From JBBDIP01 sp964602455 (GTDB lineage Bacteria > Bacillota > Sulfobacillia > Fermentithermobacillales > Fermentithermobacillaceae), in NCBI GenBank assembly GCA_964602455.1, contig CAZRRG010000002.1:3205-67204 (forward strand): a DNA stretch of 64,000 nucleotides, in the 5' to 3' direction. Positions 1-8,789 of this stretch are shown piece after piece. The translations under genes and the position numbers were made by a program. How positions within the stretch are numbered: position 1 is the first letter of the stretch; every line of letters begins with the position of its first letter. The notes under the pieces were generated by a model that was not told where the DNA came from, did not search any database, and saw only the letters and a program-made list of their open reading frames with translations.

Positions 1-1267
1 AGAAGCGCAGCACTTGCTGCTGGCCCTGGGCTTGGAAGAACACGGTCCGCTCGTCGCTGGCCTTAGCCGGGAACTCCATCCCTTCCAGCGTGACCACGAG
101 AGAGCCGTCTTTCAACGCGAGGGTGATGTTCCCGCCCTCGTCGCTCCTGTAGTTGCCCTCGAACCTGGACAGCGCCGCGGTATCATGCACGCGCTCAGTT
201 TCGACGCTCTTCATGGTGTCGAGAGGCAAGCCAAGCGCCGCGTTGACTGCGGCGAGCCAAATGGCGGCGGCAGGGACAGAGGTAACGTTGGTGAGGGCGG
301 CGACTGTTATGCCCTTCTCGGGCACGAAGCCGAAGTTGGAGGAGACTCCGGGCTGTCCTCCGCTGTGCTCCACCAGTGTTGCTCCGGTGTTGGCGTAGTT
401 CTTTGTTGTGACAAGCGCGAGGTTGTAGTCGCTTACCCTGGTTGTGCGGTACATGGGCGTCGTCCACATTCGCCTTTGGCCGTCATCGGAGACGATGCGG
501 ACACCGTTGGCCGCGACTCCCCCGCCGAGGTAGATCTGTCCGTACTTCATGAGGTCCAGCACGCACGAGCGTACTCCGCCCCCTACTTCGTAGGTCCCCA
601 GGGCCGGCCAGGGCTGCTCCTCGTGTTTTCGCGTCTTGGGGTTATAGATGTACGGCGTCGACAAGTCCCCGATCTTGGGCAGTTCCTCGAGGTTGTAGGT
701 CGACCTGTGCATGCCTGCGGCGTCGAGAATGTGCTGGGTCATGTAACGCCTGTACAGCTGCCCGGTCTTGCTCTCAATGATGTGCCCGTTTAGAAGGAAC
801 GTGTCGTTGCAGTAGCTGAAGTACTCCCCGGGTTCGCCCAGGAGCTCGTACTCCGCTCCGGCCAGGTACTCAATGTGGCTCTGGAAATCCGTAATCTCCT
901 CGCGTCTCCTCATCGGAGGAAGTCCCGTGGTGTGGGAGAGGATGTGGCGCATCTTGACTTCCCACATGTCCTTCGCGCCGGCAAGCCTGAAACCGGGGAT
1001 ATGATCGACCACCGGGTCATCTACGGAGATCAGTCCCCTGTCGGCCAGCTGGGCTATGGCCATGGAGGTAAAGGACTTGCTGACTGACGCGCAGCCGAAG
1101 ATGGTGTTTGGGGTAACAGGCTCTTTGGTCTCAAGGTTCTTGACGCCGAACCCCTTTGCGTAGAGGACGTCCTTTGGCCCGGCAACCGCTACCGCGGCCC
1201 CGACGATGTAGTTTTCCTCCATAACGCGAAGCACGTATTCTTCAAATGCGGTCCAGTCCGTTGCCAC
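1..1267 (-). CDS. Serine hydrolase, beta-lactamase/penicillin-binding-protein-like (C-terminus cut by window edge)
   Basis: The minus-strand reading frame is open from about 1288 to base 1, so the C-terminus lies outside the window. The translation shows the three active-site motifs of class C beta-lactamase-like serine hydrolases: S-V-S-K (in ASVSKSF, about residue 50), the Y-C-N tyrosine motif (about residue 140), and H-S-G-G in place of the KTG box (about residue 300). A beta-rich tail follows (RFEGNYRSDEGG), like the DUF3471-type tail of these enzymes. No signal peptide is visible. I chose GTG at 1267 because GGAGGGG lies 6 bases upstream; an in-frame ATG at 1288 lacks such a site. It follows the ggt and M14 genes on the same strand. 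The likely role is hydrolysis of a D-amino-acid peptide, amide or ester; the substrate is unknown. Confidence 0.85.
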   Translation of the reverse strand, partial: MATDWTAFEEYVLRVMEENYIVGAAVAVAGPKDVLYAKGFGVKNLETKEPVTPNTIFGCASVSKSFTSMAIAQLADRGLISVDDPVVDHIPGFRLAGAKDMWEVKMRHILSHTTGLPPMRRREEITDFQSHIEYLAGAEYELLGEPGEYFSYCNDTFLLNGHIIESKTGQLYRRYMTQHILDAAGMHRSTYNLEELPKIGDLSTPYIYNPKTRKHEEQPWPALGTYEVGGGVRSCVLDLMKYGQIYLGGGVAANGVRIVSDDGQRRMWTTPMYRTTRVSDYNLALVTTKNYANTGATLVEHSGGQPGVSSNFGFVPEKGITVAALTNVTSVPAAAIWLAAVNAALGLPLDTMKSVETERVHDTAALSRFEGNYRSDEGGNITLALKDGSLVVTLEGMEFPAKASDERTVFFQAQGQQQVLRF

Positions 1268-1342
1268 GACAATCCCCTCCGTTTTCATTGCGAACCAAAT
1301 TGCTGACCCAGCCGCCAACACGCGCCGGCCGCTCCAGCCTGA

Positions 1343-2953
1343 TTATACTCCCACTGCCGCTCCCTCGCGCCTGGGGTCGGCTCCTCCTCGTAACTCCCCT
1401 GACTCGGGGTCCCGCAGAATCCCGTGGGCGCCGCCAAAGTAGTAGTCCACCGGCCCTCTAACTACGAGCGTGTGTCCCATCCTGCGCAACTGGTCCTGAA
1501 CAGCTGCGTCGAAGCGCCCCTCAATGTGCAGCTCGGCGCCGTCGGTGTGGATCCGCGGGGCGTCGATGGCCTCCTGGATACCCATACCGTGGTCGATAAT
1601 GTTTGAGAGCACCTGGACAACCGCGGTGATGATCCTCTTGCTCCCGGGTGAGCCCACCGTCAGGAATGGGCGACCGTCCCTCAAGACGACCGTGGGGGAC
1701 ATGCTCGAAAGCGGTTTCTTGCCGGGCGCGACGCTGTTGGGGTGGCCGGGCACAGGGTCCAGGTCCTGCATCTGGTTGTTCAGTATGAACCCGTATCCGG
1801 CCAAGACGGATGCGCACCCGAAGAAGCTCTCAACAGTCTGGGTCAGGGCGACGGTGTTCCCCGCGCTATCCATGACCGAGAGATGGGTAGTACTGTCACC
1901 CTCGTAGGCAGCCGGCCGGCCTGCTCCTTGCTTCGACGCGCGGGCAGGATCAATCGATGTCGCCCTGTCCGTGGCGTAAGCTTTGCTGAGAAGTCCCGCC
2001 AGGGGAATGTCCACGAACGCAGGGTCGCCCATGAACGCGTCGCGGTCCGCGAAGGCCATCTTGAACGCTTCGGCCAGGAGATGCAGGTTAGCCGCGGAAC
2101 CGTGCCCCATGCCGCGGACGTCAAAGGCTTCAAGCATGTTGAGGATCTCGATGACGTGCGTGCCTCCGGAACTAGGAGGCGGGGACGATATGATCTCGTA
2201 GCCCCTGTACGTCCCCCTGACGGGCTTCCTAAGTGATGGCTTGTAGGCCGAAAGATCGTCGAAGCCGATGAGCCCACCGTGGACTTGCATGTCCCGGACC
2301 AGGGCGCGGGCGACCTCGCCTTCATAGAACACCCCGGTGCCCTTCTCACCGATAAGCCGCAAGGTCCTGGCGTAGTCAGGGTTGACCAGCGTGTCGCCCA
2401 CGTCGTAAGGCTCGCCGTCTTTCAGGTAGATCCTCGCGGTCTTGGGGAACATGCGGAGCCGGTCCAGGTTCCGCACCATGGCATCCCTGAGGAATGGACC
2501 GACTGTGATGCCGCTCTCTGCCAGCCGGGCGGCGGGTTCGATGACGTCGGACAATGACATAGTCCCGTACATCTCCAGCGCCTTGGCCAATCCCGCGACC
2601 GAGCCGGGGACGGCCACCGCCTTGTGCCCGGTCTCATTTGCCCGTCCCACGACCCGGCCGTCCACAACCTGGTACATGTCGGGGGTAGCCCGGAGAGGGG
2701 CCACCTCTCTGTAATCGATGAACACAGTCTCACCGGCGCCGGCGGGCGGCGTGACCATCCTCACCAGCATGAAGCCGCCGCCGCCGATTCCCGAGGTAAA
2801 GGGTTCAGCAACTCCAATTGCAAACGCTGCGGCAACTGCCGCGTCGACAGCGTTGCCGCCGCGCTTCAGCATTTCCACGCCCGCTTGCGAGGCGAGCGGG
2901 TGAGCGCTAGACACCATTCCTTGCTTTGAGACTACCTCTACCTGGCCTGCCAC
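1343..2953 (-). CDS. ggt: Gamma-glutamyltransferase / glutathione hydrolase precursor
   Basis: The protein matches the N-terminal-nucleophile gamma-glutamyltransferase family along its length. It has the N-terminal HPLASQAG block, the GGNAVDAAVA motif, the GIGGGGFMLV loop, and the self-cleavage site S-T-T-H-L-S-V-M-D, whose first Thr would become the N-terminal nucleophile of the small subunit (about residue 355). The FFGCASV and PLSSMSPT segments are also typical. Members hydrolyse or transfer the gamma-glutamyl group of glutathione and similar peptides after autocatalytic cleavage. GTG at 2953 has GGGGGAG just upstream and gives about 536 residues, usual for the family; a longer GTG start at 3016 has a poor site. 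No secretion signal is obvious, which is unusual because many family members are exported. It lies 67 bases behind the M14 peptidase gene. Confidence 0.93.
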   Translation of the reverse strand: MAGQVEVVSKQGMVSSAHPLASQAGVEMLKRGGNAVDAAVAAAFAIGVAEPFTSGIGGGGFMLVRMVTPPAGAGETVFIDYREVAPLRATPDMYQVVDGRVVGRANETGHKAVAVPGSVAGLAKALEMYGTMSLSDVIEPAARLAESGITVGPFLRDAMVRNLDRLRMFPKTARIYLKDGEPYDVGDTLVNPDYARTLRLIGEKGTGVFYEGEVARALVRDMQVHGGLIGFDDLSAYKPSLRKPVRGTYRGYEIISSPPPSSGGTHVIEILNMLEAFDVRGMGHGSAANLHLLAEAFKMAFADRDAFMGDPAFVDIPLAGLLSKAYATDRATSIDPARASKQGAGRPAAYEGDSTTHLSVMDSAGNTVALTQTVESFFGCASVLAGYGFILNNQMQDLDPVPGHPNSVAPGKKPLSSMSPTVVLRDGRPFLTVGSPGSKRIITAVVQVLSNIIDHGMGIQEAIDAPRIHTDGAELHIEGRFDAAVQDQLRRMGHTLVVRGPVDYYFGGAHGILRDPESGELRGGADPRREGAAVGV

Positions 2954-3020
2954 CGGAATCTCCCCCGCCGGACCGCCGATATCTTCCGCTAGATTTCCTA
3001 TGCCTGCCCCATCCACCCGC

Positions 3021-5591
3021 CTACATAAGGCAGTTGAACAGGAACTTGAACGTGCCGTGGGCTTGCGCCCTGAACTGCGTCCTGAAGCCGATGAGGACTA
3101 CCTCGCCCTTACCGCACTTGGCGGCCACCATGCACGGCTTGCCAGCCAGCTTCTCGCTGCCGATAAGCCACCCGCTCTGCAGGAGGTCCGTCTGCGGGTA
3201 CTCGGCGACAATCCTGTAGTCATCAGCCCTATCCATCTCGGTGATCTCGAATGTCGGGCTCCCCATGTTCAGCACCAGGGCGTTCTCCGGCATCCCGTAT
3301 GCGAGAGGATCGCTGTTGTTCACCTTCACGTGCAGCGTGGAGCCGTTGCAGTAGAAGTCCCTCCAACTGGAGTTGGCGACGACGTTGCGCACCTTGAGGC
3401 CGCAGGTGTCGATTGCCCAATCGGAGGACGTGTCCATGGCCACAAGCCTGCCGCCCGCCTTCACGAACTCTGCGACCGCGTTCTGTCCTTCCTTGCCCAG
3501 CCCGCTCCTGTACTCCGGCGGCAGGTTTGGGAGCGGCCAAGCCCTGGCGTTGGGATTGGTCTCGGGAACGTTGTCGGGACCCATGAGCAACCTGGTCCGG
3601 TCTCCCGGTATGATGAGCACGTCAAGTTTCTCGGCGAGGTTGCCGCTCTTAATGTCGGCGTCCATCACAGTCACGTACGGCACCTCAAACTTGTCGAAAA
3701 CGTAACGGGTCCAGCCCTCGTCCATGTTCCCGCCCCAGTACCGCTGGTACATGCCGATGCGCAGGGGCTTAAGCTCATGCTTGGCGACCTCCGGTAGTCC
3801 GCTCACGGGCATGAACGGCACGCCGGTCTCGCTCGCGAGGCCCGCGATGACTTCCTTGTACTTGGGAGCGTTCTCAACGTAGAAGGCGCCTGCTACTGGA
3901 GCGCAATCGCACGAGGATCCGTTCTCGCACACCTTCATCGGACCATCCAGCCGCCAGAACTTGGCGCCGTTCTTCTGCAGGCGGTTCACTGCGAGATAGG
4001 TATCATTGAGCCTCGGGTCCAGGAGGTATCCTGCCGCCTCCTTGACCTCCACCCTAGGTCTGGAGACCTCCTTAACCACCTCGTACTCGCACTCAAACCT
4101 GTAATCGATGGCGGCCACGTTGACACCCATGAACTCGCCGATCGTGTCGGTCGCGGTATCGTACATAATGGGGGAACCGTCAGGATTCCTGGTCCAGTAA
4201 CTGTCGGGATAGAAGGTCCTCCCCAGCAGGAACCTGAGAACGCCCATCTTTGGCTGGTCCATCGTGAGGAAGTAGGTCCCGGCCGGGAAGACCTTGCCGC
4301 AGGCGCGGAACTCCTCCTTTGCTATCTTCACTTCGGCGCCTTGAGCCAGCATCAGTTCGACCAGCTTCAGGGCTGTGAGCGGGTCGTTGTTCTTCTCCGG
4401 AGTGATGGCGAAGGCGTAAGGCTTGCCCTCCCTACCCCTTTCGGTCTGGCGGGACGCCTTCAGATACGCGTTCCACAGAACCTTCTCCTTGTACTTTGCG
4501 CAGATGTCCAAGAGGGCCCAAGCGGCGATCTTCTGCTGTTCCACGATATCCCTGAGACGCCACCACCCGCCCGGCCAGGGATGCGGGAAGTTGGTCTGGG
4601 CTTCATACTTGGGCATGGTCTTCTGGCTCGCGCCGCGGAGCTGGTGCGGGTGGACGTACATCGGCGTGGCGAGTTTGGCGCTAGCCGACTCTGTCAGCAT
4701 GCCCGCGATGTTGTGGTGGGTCGTGATCCAGTGGAACCCGAAGTGGCCCCATCCGGGGTACTGGGCGCCGTTGAGGATGCCGGTCTTGCCTTTTTCCTCA
4801 AGGGTGTACGCCATATGGGCGCCGAACCAGGAATCTTCGCGCCAGACCAGGGGATCGGCGTGGGGACGGATGGCGTCGGAGTACGGCGCAAGGAACAGGC
4901 GAGCCCCGTAGGGCCCCATATGGTGATGGTCCTGGTAGGCCTGAGGATGCCAGTCGGTGTACAGCAGCTTGGCCATGTAACGCGACTCGGGAAGATTCAG
5001 AGCGAACGCGTCGCGGTTGTTGTCGTGTCCGGCATACTTCTGGTAGAGGAAAGGCGTGCTGCAGCCTTCCCACTCGGTTCCCAGATACTTGTTGTACCAG
5101 TCGGTGACCATGATCTGGCCGTCGGGGTTGAAGCAGGGGACCATCAAGAAGATGACGTTGTCCAATATCCTCTTGTTGTCCTCACAGTCGCAAGCCAGCA
5201 GATCGTAAGCCAGCTCCGGAGCCATCTGGGTGCCGCCGATCTCGGTCGCGTGCAGACTCATGCTCTGGCAGACGACCGCCTTTCCCTCCTTAACGAGGGC
5301 CTTGACCTCATCTTCGGTGAGCCCCCGCGGGTCCGCGATCTTGCCGTTAATCTCCCGGTGACGCTCCAGGTTCGCGAGGTTCTCGGGAGACGAGATGATG
5401 GTCAGTAGGAAGGGATTGCCCTCCGTAGAGGGTCCCATGTCTGTGACCTTAATCGCATCGGACTCGGACTCAAGCTTGTGGAAGTACTCGACGATCTTGT
5501 CCCAGCGGGCCATCTTCCTATCGGAACCCAACCTAAACCCAAAGAACTCTTCCGGAGAGGTGATCGTGGGTCGCGGAGTCTTTGCGGCCAT
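3021..5591 (-). CDS. M14-family zinc carboxypeptidase, large
   Basis: The first half (to about residue 330) is an M14 carboxypeptidase domain. The zinc motif H114-A-T-E117 sits in SLHATEIGGTQ, followed by CFNPDGQ, HDNNRDAF and a His-rich DWHPQAYQDHHHMG that can supply the third zinc ligand. About 500 further residues follow; one stretch (about 640-760, RIGMYQRYWGGNMDEGW to PGD) looks like a class I glutamine-amidotransferase/ThuA-like fold, as in other large M14 proteins. At 856 residues it is far longer than a classical carboxypeptidase (300-400). No signal peptide is seen. The ATG at 5591 is preceded by AAAGGAG. With ggt and the serine hydrolase downstream it suggests a peptide or modified amino-acid breakdown unit. 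The cleaved bond is unknown. Confidence 0.85.
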   Translation of the reverse strand: MAAKTPRPTITSPEEFFGFRLGSDRKMARWDKIVEYFHKLESESDAIKVTDMGPSTEGNPFLLTIISSPENLANLERHREINGKIADPRGLTEDEVKALVKEGKAVVCQSMSLHATEIGGTQMAPELAYDLLACDCEDNKRILDNVIFLMVPCFNPDGQIMVTDWYNKYLGTEWEGCSTPFLYQKYAGHDNNRDAFALNLPESRYMAKLLYTDWHPQAYQDHHHMGPYGARLFLAPYSDAIRPHADPLVWREDSWFGAHMAYTLEEKGKTGILNGAQYPGWGHFGFHWITTHHNIAGMLTESASAKLATPMYVHPHQLRGASQKTMPKYEAQTNFPHPWPGGWWRLRDIVEQQKIAAWALLDICAKYKEKVLWNAYLKASRQTERGREGKPYAFAITPEKNNDPLTALKLVELMLAQGAEVKIAKEEFRACGKVFPAGTYFLTMDQPKMGVLRFLLGRTFYPDSYWTRNPDGSPIMYDTATDTIGEFMGVNVAAIDYRFECEYEVVKEVSRPRVEVKEAAGYLLDPRLNDTYLAVNRLQKNGAKFWRLDGPMKVCENGSSCDCAPVAGAFYVENAPKYKEVIAGLASETGVPFMPVSGLPEVAKHELKPLRIGMYQRYWGGNMDEGWTRYVFDKFEVPYVTVMDADIKSGNLAEKLDVLIIPGDRTRLLMGPDNVPETNPNARAWPLPNLPPEYRSGLGKEGQNAVAEFVKAGGRLVAMDTSSDWAIDTCGLKVRNVVANSSWRDFYCNGSTLHVKVNNSDPLAYGMPENALVLNMGSPTFEITEMDRADDYRIVAEYPQTDLLQSGWLIGSEKLAGKPCMVAAKCGKGEVVLIGFRTQFRAQAHGTFKFLFNCLM

Positions 5592-5654
5592 CGTGAGGTC
5601 ACTCCTTTCTGACAGTTAGGTCTTCGCCAAGGAGCGGCCTTTTCCTACCGGTCA

Positions 5655-6353
5655 CTAAGCAATGAGGAGCCTGCGGATCTTCTCCAGGGCAAGTGCGATC
5701 GCGACAATAGAGACCAGCATCAGAACGGTTTTGCCGGCTGTCCCGATGAGTCCGGCCTGGTAGCCCAGAGGGCCCAAGTTCAAGAGCGCGTGCAGAGCCA
5801 CGGCATAGCCATATCCGCCCAGCGTTGACGTTGTACCGCCAAGCCGTGAGGCCGCGACCGACGTCATCACGCCGTGAGCAAAGGCAACCACCAGGCGTTC
5901 TGAGATGTACCCGGAGAAGTAGATAAGAGGCAGCGCCTCGCTTGCCTGATCGCGGGATATGGCCCAGGCCAGGTACCACGCCTCGCCCAAACCGAATCCA
6001 AACCCCGAAGCCATGCCGAATCGATACGCTAGAACTGGGTGTAGAAGCGCGAGGCGAGACTCGGCCAGACCCAGAGGTAGGAGCTTCGCCGCCTCCTCTG
6101 TGAGTGGGGAGATCAGAAGCACGAGGATCAGGAACCGCCACGGCGGCGAACCGGAGCCGGAGGGCCAGGTCAGGCGCTCCGCCGCCAGGGTCACGGGGGC
6201 CTTTACGAACGAGTTGGTCAGGTAACTCAGTGGTAGTCCGATGATGAACGCGGCTAGGACTTGGCGGTCAAGCCTCCACGTTCTCCAGGTGAGCGCTGAT
6301 GCCAGGCCGAGGACGATGGTCACGACCAGCGCCGCCCCGGCTATCCCGCTCAC
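5655..6353 (-). CDS. PrsW-like polytopic membrane protein, putative intramembrane protease
   Basis: A 232-residue protein of about seven hydrophobic segments. It carries the signature of PrsW/CPBP-type intramembrane proteases: E-E-A-A-K in LTEEAAKLLPL (about residue 86), a second acidic site in FGFGLGEAWYL (about 120), and histidines in AHGVMTS and ALHALLN. Known PrsW proteins cleave anti-sigma factors, but the family is diverse and no target is visible here. The GTG at 6353 follows the PH-domain gene stop by 3 bases, and AGGAGAGG inside the end of that gene serves as its ribosome site, so the two are one operon and probably one functional pair. Confidence 0.65.
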   Translation of the reverse strand: MSGIAGAALVVTIVLGLASALTWRTWRLDRQVLAAFIIGLPLSYLTNSFVKAPVTLAAERLTWPSGSGSPPWRFLILVLLISPLTEEAAKLLPLGLAESRLALLHPVLAYRFGMASGFGFGLGEAWYLAWAISRDQASEALPLIYFSGYISERLVVAFAHGVMTSVAASRLGGTTSTLGGYGYAVALHALLNLGPLGYQAGLIGTAGKTVLMLVSIVAIALALEKIRRLLIA

Positions 6354-6356
6354 ACG

Positions 6357-6878
6357 CTACCTCTCCTTCATGTATCCCCTAAGTTGGGCGAGGAAAGCGG
6401 CCTCGTCTGCTGGCGTCACGCCGTACTTCTTCGTGGCCGTCTCTATCAGTATGATCCCGCGGAGCGACCGGGTTGCGCACATGATGACGTCGCCGGTACC
6501 CGCATAGGGGATCTTGCCCAAGGCGAAGCCCGGGAACCGGGTACTGGAGTGGATCGTCATGCGGAGATCGGTCTTGCCAACGCTCACGATCTCCGGCACG
6601 GCCACGTTGTACTTCACGGAACCGCAGAACAGCGAGAGCCTATCGGGCGAGAGTTCGTAGCGGACTGTCGTTGACCAGCCTGCAAGCAGCATGGCGCACA
6701 CGCCGAGGATGACCAGCGCGGCAGCAGGTATTACCGCCGCAGCTCCGATCCCGCTTCCGCTCCCTACTACGGCCATCAGCGCAAGGCCCGCCAACACGAA
6801 CATGAGGATCGCAGCAAGGCTTAGCCAAAGCCATCCCAGCGAGCGGGCGGCGGGGTACTTCGTTGATTCCGTTTCCAT
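6357..6878 (-). CDS. Membrane protein with bacterial PH-like domain
   Basis: A 173-residue protein. Two transmembrane segments (roughly residues 14-36 and 45-67) are followed by a beta-rich domain starting near VRYELSPDRLSLFCG, typical of the bacterial PH-domain proteins that sit at the membrane. I started it at ATG 6878, which has GGGGGTGAG 5 bases upstream; an ATG 22 codons earlier has no such site. It is the first gene of a two-gene unit with the PrsW-like gene. Function is not known beyond the fold assignment. Confidence 0.6.
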   Translation of the reverse strand: METESTKYPAARSLGWLWLSLAAILMFVLAGLALMAVVGSGSGIGAAAVIPAAALVILGVCAMLLAGWSTTVRYELSPDRLSLFCGSVKYNVAVPEIVSVGKTDLRMTIHSSTRFPGFALGKIPYAGTGDVIMCATRSLRGIILIETATKKYGVTPADEAAFLAQLRGYMKER

Positions 6879-7005
6879 GCTCTCACCCCCAGACCGAGTG
6901 CTGCCAAGGTTCCAACGAATCTCCATCGATAGACCATTTGCCACGCACTACAGCGTAACATTACTGCTCCAGCTACCGCGCCTCCTTCCACGAGCCTCCT
7001 CCCCA

Positions 7006-7034
7006 TTGACCTTGCATGCAGGGAGTAATAAGAT
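7006..7034 (+). promoter_or_regulatory. Sigma-A-type promoter of the MATE exporter gene
   Basis: TTGACC (7006-7011) and TAAGAT (7029-7034) are separated by 17 bases. The expected start of transcription near 7041 gives a leader of about 55 bases before the ATG at 7095. Confidence 0.55.
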
Positions 7035-7094
7035 CTATCCCGATGGTTTGGTACCCTAAATATCTAGGATTCCCGCCGGGATGAGGACGACGAT

Positions 7095-8567
7095 ATGCCT
7101 TCACGGAGCGAGACGGAGAACATAGACCAGGAAGAAACCCAGGTACAGGTGCAACCCTCACCCGGAGAGATTCCATCTGCGTCCGTTGCTGAAGAGGCGC
7201 CGCGGCAGCGCAGGGCCAGGAGAATAGACCTCAGCAGCCACACCGTCGAGCAGAACATCTGGATACTGGCCGGCCCGCTAATCGCCGAGAGACTCCTCCA
7301 ATCGCTAGTCGACTCCGCCGACATGGCCATGGTAGGCCGGGTAGGAGCATCCGCGGTGACGGCTGTCGGCCTTTCAAACCAGATCTCCATGATAGCCACG
7401 GGGTTCTTCGACGCCATCAGAGTCGGCACAACATCGGTAGTAGCGCGCCGTGTGGGCGCAGGACGGAACGACGAAGCCCAGCGGGCGCTGCGGCAGTCCT
7501 TACTCGTCGCCGCCGCTATCGGCATCATCTCTTTCCTGCTCTTCTCGGTTTTCTCCGGCACCTGCCTCAGGCTAATGGGGGCCGAGCCCGACGTCATCAC
7601 CCAGGGAACCAGGTACTTCTGGTGGAAGGGCCTCTCGCTGGTATTTGAGTACATCACGATGACATTCGCGGCGGGCTTGCGAGGATCGGGCAACACCAGG
7701 CTGCCCATGTGGGTCGGAATGGTGGTCAACGGTCTCAACCTAGCCGGCAACTACGTCCTGATCGGCGGCAACCTCGGATTCCCCCGGATGAACGCAGAGG
7801 GCGCGGGCCTGGCAACCGCTTTCGCACGGTTCATCGGGATGATGATAATAATCCTGCTGACGACCACTCAGGCCAATCCTCTGAAAGACTGGCTAAAGGG
7901 TTCGTTCGGCCCCGACCGCGAAGCCCTCGGCAGTGTCCTTCGCATCGGCGTCCCGGCCTCAGGTGAAAGGCTTACCCTCCGCGGAGCCCAGCTCCTCTAC
8001 ACCAGGGCCATCGCCGGACTGGGAACCGCTGCATACGCTGCTCACCAGATAGCGCTGCGAACAGAGTCGATATCGCTAGTGCTTGGCTTCTCCTTCGGCG
8101 CTACGGCGACCACTCTCGTCGGGCAGTACTTGGGAGCGAATGACCATGAGAAGGCTGAAAGGGCTGCGCGGAAGTCTCAGCAGATAGCGACTGTGGCCAT
8201 GGCGTGCGCCGGCGTCCTTCTGTTCATCTTCGCTCCGGTGATCGTGAGGCTGTTCATCCCCGACAATCCCGAGGTCGTAGCGCTGGGCGCCAGCGTTGTT
8301 AGGATCGTCGCTGTGGCGCAGCCGTTCATGGCCATCAACCACGTCCTCGCGGGCAGCCTGCGGGGCGCGGGCGACACGGCATGGGTTATGTACATCACGG
8401 GCGCCAGCGCTTGGGCAGTGAGAGTCGTCCTTACCTACCTTCTGGTGGGAAGCTTTGGTCTGCACCTTCAGGGAGCCTGGTACGCCATGGTTCTGGACCT
8501 CGTCTTCCGCTCCGTCCTGTTCAGGTGGAGGTTCGGGACGGGAAAGTGGAAAGAGATACGGGTGTAG
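7095..8567 (+). CDS. MATE-family multidrug/organic cation efflux transporter
   Basis: A 490-residue protein with about 12 transmembrane segments in two homologous halves, beginning at NIWILAGPLIAERLLQSLVD (near residue 54). Family hallmarks are visible: VDSADMAMVGRVGA in the first half, GLRGSGNTRLPM, and LRGAGDTAWVM near the end of the second. MATE proteins export drugs or metabolites in exchange for Na+ or H+. The first 45 residues are a hydrophilic, Glu/Gln/Pro/Arg-rich tail not usual for the family. The ATG has GGGATGAGG upstream. It stands alone, divergent from the PH-domain gene. Substrate unknown. Confidence 0.92.
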   Translation: MPSRSETENIDQEETQVQVQPSPGEIPSASVAEEAPRQRRARRIDLSSHTVEQNIWILAGPLIAERLLQSLVDSADMAMVGRVGASAVTAVGLSNQISMIATGFFDAIRVGTTSVVARRVGAGRNDEAQRALRQSLLVAAAIGIISFLLFSVFSGTCLRLMGAEPDVITQGTRYFWWKGLSLVFEYITMTFAAGLRGSGNTRLPMWVGMVVNGLNLAGNYVLIGGNLGFPRMNAEGAGLATAFARFIGMMIIILLTTTQANPLKDWLKGSFGPDREALGSVLRIGVPASGERLTLRGAQLLYTRAIAGLGTAAYAAHQIALRTESISLVLGFSFGATATTLVGQYLGANDHEKAERAARKSQQIATVAMACAGVLLFIFAPVIVRLFIPDNPEVVALGASVVRIVAVAQPFMAINHVLAGSLRGAGDTAWVMYITGASAWAVRVVLTYLLVGSFGLHLQGAWYAMVLDLVFRSVLFRWRFGTGKWKEIRV

Positions 8568-8650
8568 TGGCTGCTAGGTGCCTGGATTAGTCAAGTCTGT
8601 CTAGCTGCCCTCTAGACCACAGAGTGACCTGTCCCTGTGAGTGCGAGATA

Positions 8651-8678
8651 GGCAAGCAAAGTCCATCCTTTGTTTGCC
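8651..8678. terminator. Long hairpin between the MATE gene and tRNA-Pro, putative terminator
   Basis: GGCAAGCAAAG (8651-8661) pairs with CTTTGTTTGCC (8668-8678) in an 11-base-pair stem with one G-U pair and a 6-base loop. No clear T-run follows on either strand, so it may act as a barrier to transcripts from both sides rather than a classical intrinsic terminator. Its right arm overlaps the -35 region of the tRNA promoter. Confidence 0.4.
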
Positions 8679-8701
8679 CTCCTCCAGCAAAACCGTATAA
8701 T
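8674..8701 (+). promoter_or_regulatory. Promoter of tRNA-Pro
   Basis: TTGCCC (8674-8679), a 16-base gap and a consensus TATAAT (8696-8701) lie 12 bases before the tRNA 5' end. Confidence 0.65.
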
Positions 8702-8713
8702 GTGAATGTGCGT

Positions 8714-8789
8714 CGGGGAGTGGCGCAGTTGGTAGCGCGCATGGTTTGGGACCATGAGGCCGCAGGTTCAAGTCCTGTCTCCCCGACCA
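8714..8789 (+). tRNA. tRNA-Pro (anticodon TGG)
   Basis: A 76-base cloverleaf: acceptor CGGGGAG/CTCCCCG, anticodon stem CATGG/CCATG around the loop TTTGGGA (anticodon TGG), T-arm GCAGG TTCAAGT CCTGT, discriminator A and an encoded CCA. Its last 22 bases overlap the 3' end of a protein gene on the other strand. Confidence 0.96.

Noticed and set aside
4341..5408. Plus-strand open frame of 355 codons
   Set aside because: It lies antisense to the M14 peptidase, whose zinc motifs and length are convincing; the plus-strand product resembles nothing and reflects high GC.
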